Shown in pieces: positions 9,069-19,139 of a DNA stretch of 64,000 bases. The notes beneath the pieces were generated by a model, which saw only the letters and a list, made by a program, of their open reading frames with translations, was not told the DNA's origin and did no database searches. Origin of the DNA: Xylanivirga thermophila. Its GTDB lineage: Bacteria > Bacillota > Clostridia > Caldicoprobacterales > Xylanivirgaceae. Made by a program: the position numbers and the translations under genes. The stretch's first letter is position 1. The number at the start of each line of letters is the position of its first letter. Where the stretch lies: contig NZ_RXHQ01000003.1 in NCBI RefSeq assembly GCF_004138105.1, positions 124,001-188,000 of the forward strand. The letters run 5' to 3'.

Positions 9069-9190
9069 TTATTTATCCTCCCAATTTTTTATTTGTATAT
9101 ATTGTAACATAAAAATTACAAAAAAAGAGGATAAAAGATTTAGGTGTAGAATAAAAAATATAAATACAAAGGTATGGAGGTTTATCTGCT

Positions 9191-10285
9191 GTGATATCTA
9201 TTGAAGAAAAAGGATATTGGATATGGTTGTCTTGTATACCTGAAATAGGGGTAAAGCGGTTTTTTTATTTGATTGAACGCTTTGATACCGCGAAAGGGGT
9301 ATGGAATGCGTCTGATAATGATATAAGAAACTGCAATAATCAAATAGGATATAAAGCAGTTAATAACATATTGGATCGAAGATCCTCAAACTATCTTGAG
9401 GATGCGTTTTCTATTATTAATAATGGAAATATGTCAATAGCTACATTATTGGATGAAGAATATCCAAAGCTCTTGAAGGAAATTTATGATCCTCCTCCTG
9501 TATTATATTATAAAGGTAATTTTCCACACCCCGAATTGCCAAGCATTGCAATAGTAGGCAGTCGAATGCCTACATCATATGGTGTACAAATGGCACAAAT
9601 TTTATCCAGGCAATTGGCAGAGGCGGGAGTGGTTGTAGTAAGTGGTTTGGCTAGGGGGATAGATACTACTGCTCATGCAGCGGCGTTAAAGGCCGGGGGC
9701 CATACAATAGGAGTATTAGGATGCGGGGTAGATGTAATTTATCCACCAGAAAATAGTCGTTATTATACTCAAATGGCTCAAAAAGGCACAATTGTCAGCG
9801 AATATCCACCGGGAACTCAACCCCTAGCGAGCAATTTTCCTGCTAGAAATAGAATAATAAGTGGCTTATCCAAAGGTGTATTGGTTATAGAAGCACGTAA
9901 AAGGAGTGGTACCCTTATAACTGTAGACTACGCCTTAGAACAGGGAAGGGATGTATATGCTATACCAGGTAATATAAATAATTCATGTAGTCAGGGAACA
10001 AACCAATTATTAAAAGAAGGTGCAAAACCAGTAACATCTGTTGAAGATATTTTAGAAGAGTTGAATATTGACATTCAAAATGCTAATCTTAATAGGGAGA
10101 AACCATTGCAACTTGATTTTTTCGAAATGCAAGTGTATAATGCACTGGAAAGTGGACAAAAGCATATAGATGAGTTAGTAAATGCGACAGGTATTGAGAT
10201 TGATAAATTAAATTCAATTCTTATGATGCTAGAGATAAAGGGAATAATAAGGCAATTGCCTGGGAAAATATTTATAAAGCAGTGA
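9191..10285 (+). CDS. dprA: DNA processing protein DprA
   Basis: DprA protects incoming single-stranded DNA and loads RecA during natural transformation, and is kept in many non-competent bacteria. An N-terminal helical region precedes the Rossmann-like core with IAIVGSRMPTSYG (about 114-126), GLARGIDTTAHAAA and NRIISGLSKGVLVIEA. A C-terminal winged-helix region (about 310-360) ends the protein of 364 residues. The start is GTG with GGAGGT nine bases upstream. It is followed by topA in the usual dprA-topA-trmFO order. Confidence 0.95.
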   Translation: MISIEEKGYWIWLSCIPEIGVKRFFYLIERFDTAKGVWNASDNDIRNCNNQIGYKAVNNILDRRSSNYLEDAFSIINNGNMSIATLLDEEYPKLLKEIYDPPPVLYYKGNFPHPELPSIAIVGSRMPTSYGVQMAQILSRQLAEAGVVVVSGLARGIDTTAHAAALKAGGHTIGVLGCGVDVIYPPENSRYYTQMAQKGTIVSEYPPGTQPLASNFPARNRIISGLSKGVLVIEARKRSGTLITVDYALEQGRDVYAIPGNINNSCSQGTNQLLKEGAKPVTSVEDILEELNIDIQNANLNREKPLQLDFFEMQVYNALESGQKHIDELVNATGIEIDKLNSILMMLEIKGIIRQLPGKIFIKQ

Positions 10286-10319
10286 TATATTCTAAGGTTT
10301 TAATTTGGAGGTTAATTTA

Positions 10320-12413
10320 ATGGCACAAAAACTTATTATAGTAGAGTCACCGGCTAAAGCTAATACCATAAAAAAATTTCTGGGGAGGGGATATAAAGTA
10401 GAGGCAACTATGGGTCATATTAAAGATTTGCCCAAAAGTCAACTTGGCGTTGATATAGAAAATAATTTTGAACCAAAGTATATAACTATTAGGGGAAAAG
10501 GAGAGGTTATAAATAAGTTAAAAAAAGAGGCGAAAAATGCTGACAAGATATTTTTAGCTACTGACCCAGATAGAGAAGGGGAGGCAATATCCTGGCATCT
10601 TGCAAATACATTAAATATCGACAAGGGCAGCCTTTGCAGGATTGAATTTAACGAAATAACCAGTCAGGCTGTAAAGAAGGCGGTAAATAATCCACGAACT
10701 ATAAATATGAATCTTGTAGATGCGCAGCAAGCAAGGAGAATACTAGATAGAATTGTAGGTTATAATATTAGTCCCCTACTTTGGCGGAAGGTAAAAAAGG
10801 GACTTAGTGCAGGACGCGTACAATCTGTAGCTACTCGTATAGTATGCGAACGTGAAGAAGAAATAAATAACTTTATACCACAAGAATATTGGAATATATC
10901 AGCAAACTTCTTAAGTCCATCTAGTAATCAAATATTTGAAGCTATGTTTTATGGTACACAAACCAAGAAGCTAGAGTTAAAAAATGAGGAAGAAGTAAAT
11001 GGACTCCTTGAAGATTTAAAAAAAGCTGTGTACACTGTAAAAAACATAAAAAAAGGCACTAAAAGACGAAATGCAGCACCGCCATTTACTACTAGTACTC
11101 TTCAACAGGAGGCCTATAGAAAGTTAGGTTTTACTACAAAGAAAACAATGATGATAGCACAACAATTATATGAAGGCATAGAGATTGAAGGTGAGGGGGC
11201 GGTAGGTTTAATAACCTACATGAGAACGGATTCTACCCGTATATCATCCGAGGCTCAAAGTCAAGCGCGAACATATATAAAAAATAATTATGGTGATCAA
11301 TATGTTCCTGAGACACCAAACAAATATAAGACAAAAGGGAAGACTCAAGATGCCCATGAAGGCGTTAGACCTACTTCCATAGACAGAGAGCCTGAGCGGG
11401 TAAAAGATTCGCTATCTCGGGATCAATATAGGCTATATAAGCTTATATACAATAGATTTTTAGCCAGTCAAATGACAGCAGCCATTTATGAAACGATGAC
11501 TATTAACATAAAGGGTGGAGACTATATTTTTAAAGCCAAGGGTTCGAGGAAGATGTTTCCAGGATATACTGTAATATATCAAGAAGGTAATGATGATGGG
11601 CGGGAAGAAAAGGATACTGATATAAATCTTCCAAAACTTTCTGAAAATGAAGTGCTTGAATTAAAAACATTAAATCCGTCTCAACATTTTACCCAAGCTC
11701 CACCAAGATATACAGAGGCGTCTTTGGTGAAAACTCTTGAAGAACTGGGAATAGGTAGGCCTAGTACTTACGCACCTACAATATCAACAATAATAACTAG
11801 AGGATATGTTGTAAGGGAAGGCAGAAACTTAGTACCAACTGAATTGGGTACTTTGGTTAATGATTTGATGATAGAGTTTTTTAACAACATCGTAGATTAT
11901 AAATTTACAGCTGATATGGAAGAAAAATTAGATAAAATAGAGGAAGGTAACGAGATTTGGCAAAATATTTTGGCTGATTTTTATAGACCATTCAAAGAAA
12001 GTCTTGATCATGCTGATAAAAACATTAAAAAGGTAGAGATAGCAGATGAAGAATCAGATGAAATATGTGAAAAATGTGGTGCAAGAATGGTAATAAAAAC
12101 GGGGCGTTATGGCAAGTTCTTAGCATGCCCAAATTTTCCTGACTGCAGAAATACGAAACCTTTTGTGGAAAAGTTAGATATTAGCTGTCCCAAATGTAAT
12201 GGTCAGGTAGTAGTAAGAAGGACTAAAAAGGGTCGCAGATTTTATGGATGTGAAAACTACCCTGAATGTGATTTTGTTTCATGGAATATGCCTTCTAATA
12301 AAAAATGTCCCATATGTGATTCGTTTATGATTGTAAAAAAAGATAGAAACGGTAAAGAAAATTATTTATGTTCAAACAAAGATTGTAGATATAAGATGGA
12401 AGAGGGGCAATAA
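10320..12413 (+). CDS. topA: DNA topoisomerase I
   Basis: This type IA enzyme relaxes negative supercoils. The Toprim acidic motif ATDPDREGE is near 80-88 and the nucleophile Tyr300 lies in GLITYMRTDSTR. The tail contains three Cys4 zinc ribbons (CEKCGARM..CPNFPDC, CPKCNGQ..CENYPEC, CPICDSF..CSNKDC). The length of 697 residues is typical. ATG 10320 is preceded by TTGGAGGTT; an in-frame TTG at 10305 lies in that SD. It stops five bases before trmFO. Confidence 0.97.
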   Translation: MAQKLIIVESPAKANTIKKFLGRGYKVEATMGHIKDLPKSQLGVDIENNFEPKYITIRGKGEVINKLKKEAKNADKIFLATDPDREGEAISWHLANTLNIDKGSLCRIEFNEITSQAVKKAVNNPRTINMNLVDAQQARRILDRIVGYNISPLLWRKVKKGLSAGRVQSVATRIVCEREEEINNFIPQEYWNISANFLSPSSNQIFEAMFYGTQTKKLELKNEEEVNGLLEDLKKAVYTVKNIKKGTKRRNAAPPFTTSTLQQEAYRKLGFTTKKTMMIAQQLYEGIEIEGEGAVGLITYMRTDSTRISSEAQSQARTYIKNNYGDQYVPETPNKYKTKGKTQDAHEGVRPTSIDREPERVKDSLSRDQYRLYKLIYNRFLASQMTAAIYETMTINIKGGDYIFKAKGSRKMFPGYTVIYQEGNDDGREEKDTDINLPKLSENEVLELKTLNPSQHFTQAPPRYTEASLVKTLEELGIGRPSTYAPTISTIITRGYVVREGRNLVPTELGTLVNDLMIEFFNNIVDYKFTADMEEKLDKIEEGNEIWQNILADFYRPFKESLDHADKNIKKVEIADEESDEICEKCGARMVIKTGRYGKFLACPNFPDCRNTKPFVEKLDISCPKCNGQVVVRRTKKGRRFYGCENYPECDFVSWNMPSNKKCPICDSFMIVKKDRNGKENYLCSNKDCRYKMEEGQ

Positions 12414-12418
12414 AGCAT

Positions 12419-13726
12419 ATGAAAAATGAAGCAATAGTAATAGGAGGAGGATTGGCTGGTTCTGAAGCAGCTTGGCAATTGGCTAATAGGGGTATACATG
12501 TTAAGCTGTATGAAATGAGGCCATCAAAAAAAACACCTGCCCATCATACAGGAAATTTGGCAGAGTTAGTATGTAGTAATTCGCTCAGATCAGATAGATT
12601 AGAAAATGCAGTGGGACTTTTAAAAGAAGAAATGCGCAAACTAGGTTCTTTGATAATGGAATCGGCAGATAAGAATAGAGTGCCTGCAGGCGGAGCATTA
12701 GCTGTAGATAGACATGCTTTTTCCCAATATATAACAGGCAAGATATCAGCCCATCCGAACATAACCCTTATAAATCAAGAAATAGATGAAATACCAGAGG
12801 GTTACCCAGTAATAATAGCAACTGGCCCCCTATCTTCATCATCCATATCAAAGGCTATAAAAAATATGATAGATGTGGAATATCTATATTTTTATGATGC
12901 TGCTGCCCCTATTGTTAGCTATGATTCTTTAGATCATACTAAAGTATTTAAAGCTTCTAGATATGGTAGAGGCGATGACTATATCAACTGTCCTATGACC
13001 CAGGAAGAGTATGAGCTGTTTTGGAATGAACTAATTAATGCAGAGGGAGTTATCCTTAAAGAGTTTGAAAGATCAAGTGTTTTTGAAGGATGCATGCCGA
13101 TAGAAGTGATGGCGAGGCGTGGTATGGATACATTAAGATTTGGGCCATTAAAACCTGTTGGCCTCTTGGATCCGCGAACTGGTAAGCAACCTTACGCCGT
13201 TGTTCAGCTAAGGCAAGATGATACAAATGCATCCATATATAACATTGTGGGATTTCAAACCAATCTCAAATTCGGTGAACAGAAGCGGGTGTTTTCATTA
13301 ATACCTGGTCTTGAGGGTGCAGTATTCATAAGATATGGAGTAATGCATCGCAATACATTTATAAATTCTCCTAAAACATTGAACTGTTTTTATCAGATGC
13401 GCTCAAATCCTTTTGTGTATTTTGCTGGTCAAATAACGGGAGTGGAAGGCTATGTAGAATCGGCTTCAAGTGGTTTAGTAGCAGGTATAAATCTTGCTAG
13501 ACAGCTTTTAAATAAATCTCCTATTGATTTTACTAATTTTACTGCCATAGGAGCCCTTTGCCACTATATCTCTGATGAAAGAATAAAGAATTTCCAGCCA
13601 ATGAATGTGAATTTTGGTATAATGGAACCATTAGAATATAGGGTAAAAAACAAGCAGGATAAGAATAGAAAAATATCCGAACGCTCGCTGAAAATTATAG
13701 AGGATATGATAGATTGCAATGATTGA
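12419..13726 (+). CDS. trmFO: Folate-dependent tRNA (uracil-54-C5)-methyltransferase TrmFO
   Basis: TrmFO is a flavoprotein that makes T54 in the T-loop of tRNA using methylenetetrahydrofolate rather than SAM. The FAD-binding GGGLAGSEAAW is near residues 8-18, with CSNSLRS and the conserved FAGQITGVEGYVESASSG near the end. The length of 435 residues is normal. In many Firmicutes a xerC-type recombinase gene (codV) sits between trmFO and hslV; it is absent here, where only 63 bases separate them. Confidence 0.96.
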   Translation: MKNEAIVIGGGLAGSEAAWQLANRGIHVKLYEMRPSKKTPAHHTGNLAELVCSNSLRSDRLENAVGLLKEEMRKLGSLIMESADKNRVPAGGALAVDRHAFSQYITGKISAHPNITLINQEIDEIPEGYPVIIATGPLSSSSISKAIKNMIDVEYLYFYDAAAPIVSYDSLDHTKVFKASRYGRGDDYINCPMTQEEYELFWNELINAEGVILKEFERSSVFEGCMPIEVMARRGMDTLRFGPLKPVGLLDPRTGKQPYAVVQLRQDDTNASIYNIVGFQTNLKFGEQKRVFSLIPGLEGAVFIRYGVMHRNTFINSPKTLNCFYQMRSNPFVYFAGQITGVEGYVESASSGLVAGINLARQLLNKSPIDFTNFTAIGALCHYISDERIKNFQPMNVNFGIMEPLEYRVKNKQDKNRKISERSLKIIEDMIDCND

Positions 13727-13789
13727 AGTTTGTAGAAAAATGTGTTAAGCTGAAAATAGTTTTAATAAAAGATGGAAGGTGACATAGCC

Positions 13790-14320
13790 ATGATAAAAGC
13801 AACTACTATTGTAGCTGTAAAAAAAGGAAATAATGCAGCTATAGGAGGAGATGGGCAAGTAACCTTTGGAGAAAATACCATAATGAAACATGGAGCAAAA
13901 AAGGTTAGGAGATTGTATAATGGAAAAGTAGTAGTGGGTTTTGCTGGATCTGTAGCAGATGCATTTACTTTGTGTGAAAAATTTGAAGCAAAATTAGAGG
14001 AATGTTCTGGTAATTTAAAGCGGGCAGCTGTTGAATTAGCCAAAGAGTGGAGATCAGATAAAATGCTGCAAAAACTAGAAGCAATGCTTATTGCAATTGA
14101 TAAAAATGATTTATTTATTATATCAGGAACCGGGGAGGTTATTGAGCCGGATAACAATATTGCTGCTATAGGTTCTGGAGGTTCTTATGCATTGGCCGCT
14201 GCAAAAGCCTTGCTTGATAATACCGATTTAAGTGCTAAAGAAATTGTTCAAAAGTCTTTAGAAATTGCATCATCTATTTGTGTATATACAAATGATAATA
14301 TATATGTGGAAGAAGTTTAG
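13790..14320 (+). CDS. hslV: ATP-dependent protease subunit HslV (ClpQ)
   Basis: HslV is the proteolytic subunit of the HslUV two-ring protease. The protein begins [13 protein letters not shown], so Thr5 would be the N-terminal nucleophile after removal of a four-residue propeptide; GDGQVTFG and [10 protein letters not shown] follow. The length of 176 residues is usual. ATG 13790 has GGAAGGTGA seven bases upstream; an in-frame ATG at 13772 overlaps that SD. It precedes hslU by 11 bases. Confidence 0.95.
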   Translation: MIKATTIVAVKKGNNAAIGGDGQVTFGENTIMKHGAKKVRRLYNGKVVVGFAGSVADAFTLCEKFEAKLEECSGNLKRAAVELAKEWRSDKMLQKLEAMLIAIDKNDLFIISGTGEVIEPDNNIAAIGSGGSYALAAAKALLDNTDLSAKEIVQKSLEIASSICVYTNDNIYVEEV

Positions 14321-14331
14321 GAGGGACAAAA

Positions 14332-15708
14332 GTGGAAGAATTAACTCCAAAACAAATTGTAAAAGAACTTGATAGATATATAATTGGGCAGCAAGCTGCA
14401 AAAAAATCTGTAGCTCTTGCCCTTAGAAGTAGATATAGACGTAGTAAGTTAAATCCGGAATTGAGAGAAGAGATTACCCCTAAAAACATTGTACTTATTG
14501 GCCCTACTGGTGTGGGAAAAACAGAAATTGCTAGAAGACTTGCAAAACTGGTAGATGCACCGTTTGTGAAAGTAGAGGCTACAAAATTTACAGAAGTAGG
14601 GTATGTTGGTAGAGACGTGGAATCTATGGTGAGAGATTTAGTAGAAGCTTCAATACGAATGGTAAAAAAGCATAAGATTGAAGATGTAAAAGATAAAGCT
14701 ATACAAGCTGCAGAAGAAAGGGTGCTTGATGTTCTATTTCCTACCAAAAAAAGAAAAACCCAAAATCCGTTTAATATATTTATGGACGATGATGAAAAAG
14801 ATAATGACGATGAAAAGCCAGCAGATTCATTTATTTCCACAAGGGATAAGCTTAGACAAAGACTACATGATGGTAAGTTAGATGATACTCAAATAGAAAT
14901 AGAAATAGAGGACAATCAATCACCGATAGGCATTATACCTGGTGTAGGAAGCGAAGATATACTTATACAGATGCAAGATGTATTTGACAATATATTCCCC
15001 AAACGCATAAAGAAAAAAAAGGCCACTGTCAAGGAGGCACTTAAGATATTTGAACAGGAAGAGGCACAAAAACTCATTGACATGGATGAAGTTATAGATC
15101 AGGCAATAGAAGCAGTAGAGCAAAAGGGTATAATTTTTCTTGATGAGATAGATAAAATAGCGGGAAAAGAGATGGGGAGCGGACCGGATGTATCCCGCGA
15201 AGGTGTCCAAAGGGATATATTGCCCATAGTTGAAGGAACAACTGTAATGACAAAGTATGGTCCTGTAAAGACGGATCATATGCTATTTATTGCAGCAGGT
15301 GCTTTTCATGTGTCAAAAGTTTCAGATCTTATTCCAGAATTACAAGGTAGATTTCCTATTCAAGTAGAATTGGATAGTTTGACGGAAGAAGACTTTAAAA
15401 ATATACTAACGCAACCTGAAAATGCGATAATAAAGCAGCAAACGGCTCTCATGGGAGTGGAAGGTGTTAAGTTGAAATTTACAGATAGTGGAATATCAGA
15501 AATTGCTAAGGTTGCGTATATGATGAATCAGACAAAGGAAAATATAGGCGCTAGAAGATTACATACTGTTATGGAAAAGCTTATGGAAGATATATCCTTC
15601 AATGCAGATTCATTAGCGGGTCAAACTATAGAAATAGATGATAAATATGTAGATACTGTTTTAAATGATATTATAAAAGGTAATGATTTACAAAGATATA
15701 TACTCTAA
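14332..15708 (+). CDS. hslU: ATP-dependent protease ATPase subunit HslU (ClpY)
   Basis: HslU is the AAA+ unfoldase that feeds HslV. Walker A GPTGVGKT is at 57-64, Walker [13 protein letters not shown] near 268-279, and the sensor-2 helix region has [15 protein letters not shown]. The intermediate I-domain (about 115-240) is rich in charged residues ([12 protein letters not shown]), as usual for this poorly conserved insert. The C-terminus ends LQRYIL, the segment that docks into HslV. The start is GTG with GGAGGGA upstream. codY follows after 15 bases. Confidence 0.96.
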   Translation: MEELTPKQIVKELDRYIIGQQAAKKSVALALRSRYRRSKLNPELREEITPKNIVLIGPTGVGKTEIARRLAKLVDAPFVKVEATKFTEVGYVGRDVESMVRDLVEASIRMVKKHKIEDVKDKAIQAAEERVLDVLFPTKKRKTQNPFNIFMDDDEKDNDDEKPADSFISTRDKLRQRLHDGKLDDTQIEIEIEDNQSPIGIIPGVGSEDILIQMQDVFDNIFPKRIKKKKATVKEALKIFEQEEAQKLIDMDEVIDQAIEAVEQKGIIFLDEIDKIAGKEMGSGPDVSREGVQRDILPIVEGTTVMTKYGPVKTDHMLFIAAGAFHVSKVSDLIPELQGRFPIQVELDSLTEEDFKNILTQPENAIIKQQTALMGVEGVKLKFTDSGISEIAKVAYMMNQTKENIGARRLHTVMEKLMEDISFNADSLAGQTIEIDDKYVDTVLNDIIKGNDLQRYIL

Positions 15709-15723
15709 TAAGGAGTGAAATAG

Positions 15724-16461
15724 ATGTCACGCAAATTACTGGAAAAAACCAGAAGACTGAATAAAGTTCTTCAGAATTCTGGTTCAGATCCAGTACTTTT
15801 TTCTGATTTATGCAATGTTTTGGGAGAAATACTGGATTGTAATGTATTTATAATAAGCAGGCATGGGAAAATGCTAGGTTACAAATTAAGTAATAAGCAT
15901 AAGGAATGTTCTATATATAATAGTATGATTGATAAAGGACGGATATTAAATGGTTTTAATGATCAACTGCTTTATATAAAAGAAACAAAAGCAAACGAAT
16001 GTCAGGATATTTCTAATGGAATTGTTACTATTGTTCCTATTATTTGCAGTAATAATAGACTAGCAACTCTTATTTTAGAACGATGTAACCCTTCTTTTAC
16101 TGAATATGATTTGGTAATAGCAGAATATGGGGCTACCATAGTAGGGATAGAGATAATGCGTGCAAAAGCTGAAGAGGCAGAAAATAGGGCACGTAAAAAA
16201 GCAATGGTGCAAATTGCCATATCTAGTTTATCATATTCCGAATTAGAAGCGATGGAACATGTGCTTAGAGAATTAAATGGAGAAGAAGGGCTTATTATAG
16301 CGAGTAAAATAGCCGATAGAGTGGGAATTACCCGTTCAGTTATTGTAAATGGACTTAGGAAACTTGAAAGTGCAGGCGTTATAGAATCAAGGTCCTTGGG
16401 CATGAAGGGGACATATATAAAGATAATGAACGATGAGCTGTTATGTGAGTTAAATAAATAA
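15724..16461 (+). CDS. codY: GTP- and branched-chain-amino-acid-sensing regulator CodY
   Basis: CodY represses stationary-phase and nutrient-scavenging genes when GTP and branched-chain amino acids are plentiful. The N-terminal GAF region (about 1-150) contains CNVFIISRHGKMLGYKL. The C-terminal winged helix-turn-helix is very typical: IASKIADRVGITRSVIVNGLRKLESAGVIESRSLGMKG. At 245 residues it is a little shorter than the Bacillus protein. It forms an hslV-hslU-codY operon, the arrangement known from Bacillus minus the recombinase. Confidence 0.96.
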   Translation: MSRKLLEKTRRLNKVLQNSGSDPVLFSDLCNVLGEILDCNVFIISRHGKMLGYKLSNKHKECSIYNSMIDKGRILNGFNDQLLYIKETKANECQDISNGIVTIVPIICSNNRLATLILERCNPSFTEYDLVIAEYGATIVGIEIMRAKAEEAENRARKKAMVQIAISSLSYSELEAMEHVLRELNGEEGLIIASKIADRVGITRSVIVNGLRKLESAGVIESRSLGMKGTYIKIMNDELLCELNK

Positions 16462-16530
16462 AAAAGTTCTGCATAAGGTGCCATAGGTATATGCATACTA
16501 ATAGTATAAACTTGCAGAAAGGGTGGTATA

Positions 16531-18951
16531 GTGAAAGCTATTATAATGGCTGGCGGCGAAGGATCGCGCTTACGTCCACTTACATGCGATATACCAAAAC
16601 CTATGGTTCCTGTAATTAATAGACCAGTTATGGAGTATAGTGTAGAGCTTTTGCGAAAATATGGTATAGAAAATATAGGTATTACTTTGCAATATCTGCC
16701 CCAAAAAATACAAGACTATTTTTTAAATGGGGCAAAATGGGGAGTAAACTTTGAATATTTTATCGAAGAAACACCTTTAGGCACAGCTGGAAGCGTTAAA
16801 AATGCTCAAGATTTTTTAGACGAGACGTTTATTGTTATAAGCGGTGATGGTTTAACAAATATAAACCTTAAAAAAGCTATTGATTTTCATAAGAAGAATA
16901 ATTCCATTGCTACTTTAATATTAAAAAGAGTTGAAGTACCTCTCGAGTACGGGGTGGTTGTTACTGATAATGACAGTCGAATTACTAGATTTTTGGAGAA
17001 ACCAAATTGGAGTCAAGTCTTCAGTGACACTGTAAATACCGGAATATATATATTAGAGCCTGAAGTTTTGAATTATTTTAAATCAGATGAAAAATTTGAT
17101 TTTAGTCAGGATTTGTTCCCAATGTTGCTAGAAGACGGGAGACCTATGTATGGTTATATAACCGATGAATATTGGTGTGATATAGGAAATCCAAACAGTT
17201 ATTTAACAGCACATTATGATATTTTAGATGGTGTATCTGGCATACAATGGAACAAAAACGATCAAAAGGGAAAAAAACATATAGGAAGTAACAATGAAAT
17301 CGATCCTTCAGCTGTAATTGAAGGGCCTTGCTATATAGGAGATTATAATTATATAGGTAAAGATGTATATATAGGACCATATACTGTACTAGGCGATTAT
17401 AATACATTGAATAAAGGATGCAGCATAAAAAAAAGTATAATATGGAGCTACAGCAACATTGGTAAAAATTCAGCAATTAGAGGTGCATCCATATGCGAAA
17501 AAGTAAATATTGGAGATGGTGTATCCATCTATGAAGGTGCAGTAATAGGCAAAGAATGCAATATCAATAATAAGGTAACCATAGCTCCCGGTATCAAGAT
17601 ATGGCCTAATAAAAATGTACAAGAAAATGTTGTAGTAAATTCTAATGTGGTATGGGGAAGTTCAGTTGATAAAAGTTTATTCGGTAAGAATGGTGTAACT
17701 GGTGCAGTTAATACAAATTTAAATACTCAATTTGTTACACGATTAGGAGCATCTTTTGGTGCCTATTTAAAACCTGGTAAAAGGGTAGTTGTAAGCAGTG
17801 ATGGTAGTAATGCAAATGATATGCTACAATATGGAATTACTGCTGGGCTTCTATCATCGGGGATAGAAGTGTACCTATTAAAAAATGTGACATTGCCTGT
17901 GTTAAGATATGTTGTACGTAGATTTGAATTAGATGGAGGTGCCCATATTTTTTCAGCTATTGACAATCCTGCATATTCTAATATTGCTTTTATAGATTCA
18001 CAAGGCATATATCTTCCGCCTTCTGCTGAAAGAAAAATAGAAAATCTATTTTTTAGGGGAGATTTTCCAATACAACCTTGGAATAGATTGCACAAGGCAA
18101 CGACACTCAGTGATATAAATCTGTTTTATATAAGAGATATACTGGATAATAGCGATGTTTCCGCTATAGCAGAGAAAAATTTCAGAATATTATTATCTAC
18201 TGAAACGGATTTTATCTTTAGCATGGCAAATAAAGTATTGACAGAATTAAACTGTACGATTCAAAAATGCCAGAGACAAGATATCCCTAAAATGCTAAAA
18301 AACGGTGAATATGCAATGGGCGCTATATTGGATAATGGTGGGGAAGATATTGAATTGTATGATGATAAGGGAGTTAAACTTAAAAATGAAATGCTTCTTG
18401 TTCTTAAGAGTTTTATTTGTTTAAAATCAGGAGCAACTTCTACCATTGTATTGCCTTATAATGCACCTACAATTATTGATGATATGGCCAAAGACTATAG
18501 AGTAGATGTGATAAGGGCAAAGGTTACTAGACAGTCAGTTATGGAAGAGATGGTTAAAGGAGACCAAAAATGTAATAAAGCATTTTCTCTATATTTTGAT
18601 AATATATTTTTGATTTCACAATGTTTAGAGATAATGGCGAAGGAAAATAAAAGACTGTCAGATATACTAGAAAATATGCCTAAATTTTATATGATGGAAA
18701 AGGCGATAGAGTGCCCATGGACTGAAAAGGGCAAAGTTATGCGTACTTTGATAGAAGAGCAGACAAAAAATAATTCGGATATGGAATTATTTGAAGGTGT
18801 TAAAGTTAATCATAAGGGTGGTTGGGCTCTTGTACTTCCTGATTCGGATGAAGCAGTATGCAAAATATATACACAAGCCTTTTCTGAAGAATATGCAAAG
18901 GAATTAACAGATTTTTATGAAAAAAAAATAAATCAGATAAAATCACAATAA
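16531..18951 (+). CDS. Sugar-phosphate nucleotidyltransferase with left-handed beta-helix and degenerate phosphomannomutase domain
   Basis: This is a three-part protein of 806 residues. Residues 1-235 are a nucleotidyltransferase (MAGGEGSRLRPLT, the activating loop, with KPMVPV and SGDGL). About 250-370 is a hexapeptide left-handed helix (repeats such as YIGDYNYIGKDVYIGP). From about 390 a phosphohexomutase-like fold follows. Related proteins are called mannose-1-phosphate guanylyltransferase/phosphomannomutase, but here the mutase motifs are eroded: SAIDNP in place of TASHNP, LDNGGED in place of DGDADR, and no GE(M/E)SGH. I infer an active or regulatory transferase and an inactive mutase domain. 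The start is GTG behind AAAGGGTGG. Confidence 0.88.
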   Translation: MKAIIMAGGEGSRLRPLTCDIPKPMVPVINRPVMEYSVELLRKYGIENIGITLQYLPQKIQDYFLNGAKWGVNFEYFIEETPLGTAGSVKNAQDFLDETFIVISGDGLTNINLKKAIDFHKKNNSIATLILKRVEVPLEYGVVVTDNDSRITRFLEKPNWSQVFSDTVNTGIYILEPEVLNYFKSDEKFDFSQDLFPMLLEDGRPMYGYITDEYWCDIGNPNSYLTAHYDILDGVSGIQWNKNDQKGKKHIGSNNEIDPSAVIEGPCYIGDYNYIGKDVYIGPYTVLGDYNTLNKGCSIKKSIIWSYSNIGKNSAIRGASICEKVNIGDGVSIYEGAVIGKECNINNKVTIAPGIKIWPNKNVQENVVVNSNVVWGSSVDKSLFGKNGVTGAVNTNLNTQFVTRLGASFGAYLKPGKRVVVSSDGSNANDMLQYGITAGLLSSGIEVYLLKNVTLPVLRYVVRRFELDGGAHIFSAIDNPAYSNIAFIDSQGIYLPPSAERKIENLFFRGDFPIQPWNRLHKATTLSDINLFYIRDILDNSDVSAIAEKNFRILLSTETDFIFSMANKVLTELNCTIQKCQRQDIPKMLKNGEYAMGAILDNGGEDIELYDDKGVKLKNEMLLVLKSFICLKSGATSTIVLPYNAPTIIDDMAKDYRVDVIRAKVTRQSVMEEMVKGDQKCNKAFSLYFDNIFLISQCLEIMAKENKRLSDILENMPKFYMMEKAIECPWTEKGKVMRTLIEEQTKNNSDMELFEGVKVNHKGGWALVLPDSDEAVCKIYTQAFSEEYAKELTDFYEKKINQIKSQ

Positions 18952-18981
18952 CATGTATAACTGTTAAATCATATTATATAA

Positions 18982-19024
18982 AAAGGATAGAAAAAGGCTA
19001 GTATAGAGGGCTTTTCTATCCTTT
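18982..19024 (+). terminator. Hairpin terminator after the nucleotidyltransferase gene
   Basis: A perfect 13-bp stem (18982-18994 with 19012-19024) with core GGATAG/CTATCC and A/T flanks that supply the poly-U side. It ends the transcript before the rnj promoter. Confidence 0.6.
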
Positions 19025-19026
19025 AT

Positions 19027-19063
19027 TTGATTAAACTACATAAGGGCTTATTGATTAAACTAC
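19027..19063 (+). repeat. Two 13-base direct repeats in the rnj promoter
   Basis: TTGATTAAACTAC occurs at 19027-19039 and again at 19051-19063, 24 bases apart. The second copy supplies the -35 hexamer of the rnj promoter. A possible operator for an unknown regulator. Confidence 0.6.
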
Positions 19064-19079
19064 CGAAATAAAGTATAAT
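19051..19079 (+). promoter_or_regulatory. SigmaA promoter for rnj
   Basis: TTGATT at 19051-19056, a 17-base spacer and TATAAT at 19074-19079. It lies 60 bases before the GTG start, between the upstream terminator and the gene. Confidence 0.7.
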
Positions 19080-19139
19080 GAAAATATTGGCTTTGATCGG
19101 AAATAATATAATATTATCATGTGAGGAGGATATTAATTA

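Noticed and set aside
9069-9190. Divergent promoter pair between the aminotransferase and dprA
   Set aside because: TACAAT with extended TG exists on the minus strand but without a convincing -35 at correct spacing; nothing clear for dprA.
13762-14157. Long minus-strand frame opposite hslV
   Set aside because: Ser/Pro-rich shadow of hslV without SD or recognisable domain.
16462-16530. Inverted repeat TTCTGCA/TGCAGAA after codY as a riboswitch or terminator
   Set aside because: Only 7 bp with a 39-base loop and no T-run or known aptamer features.
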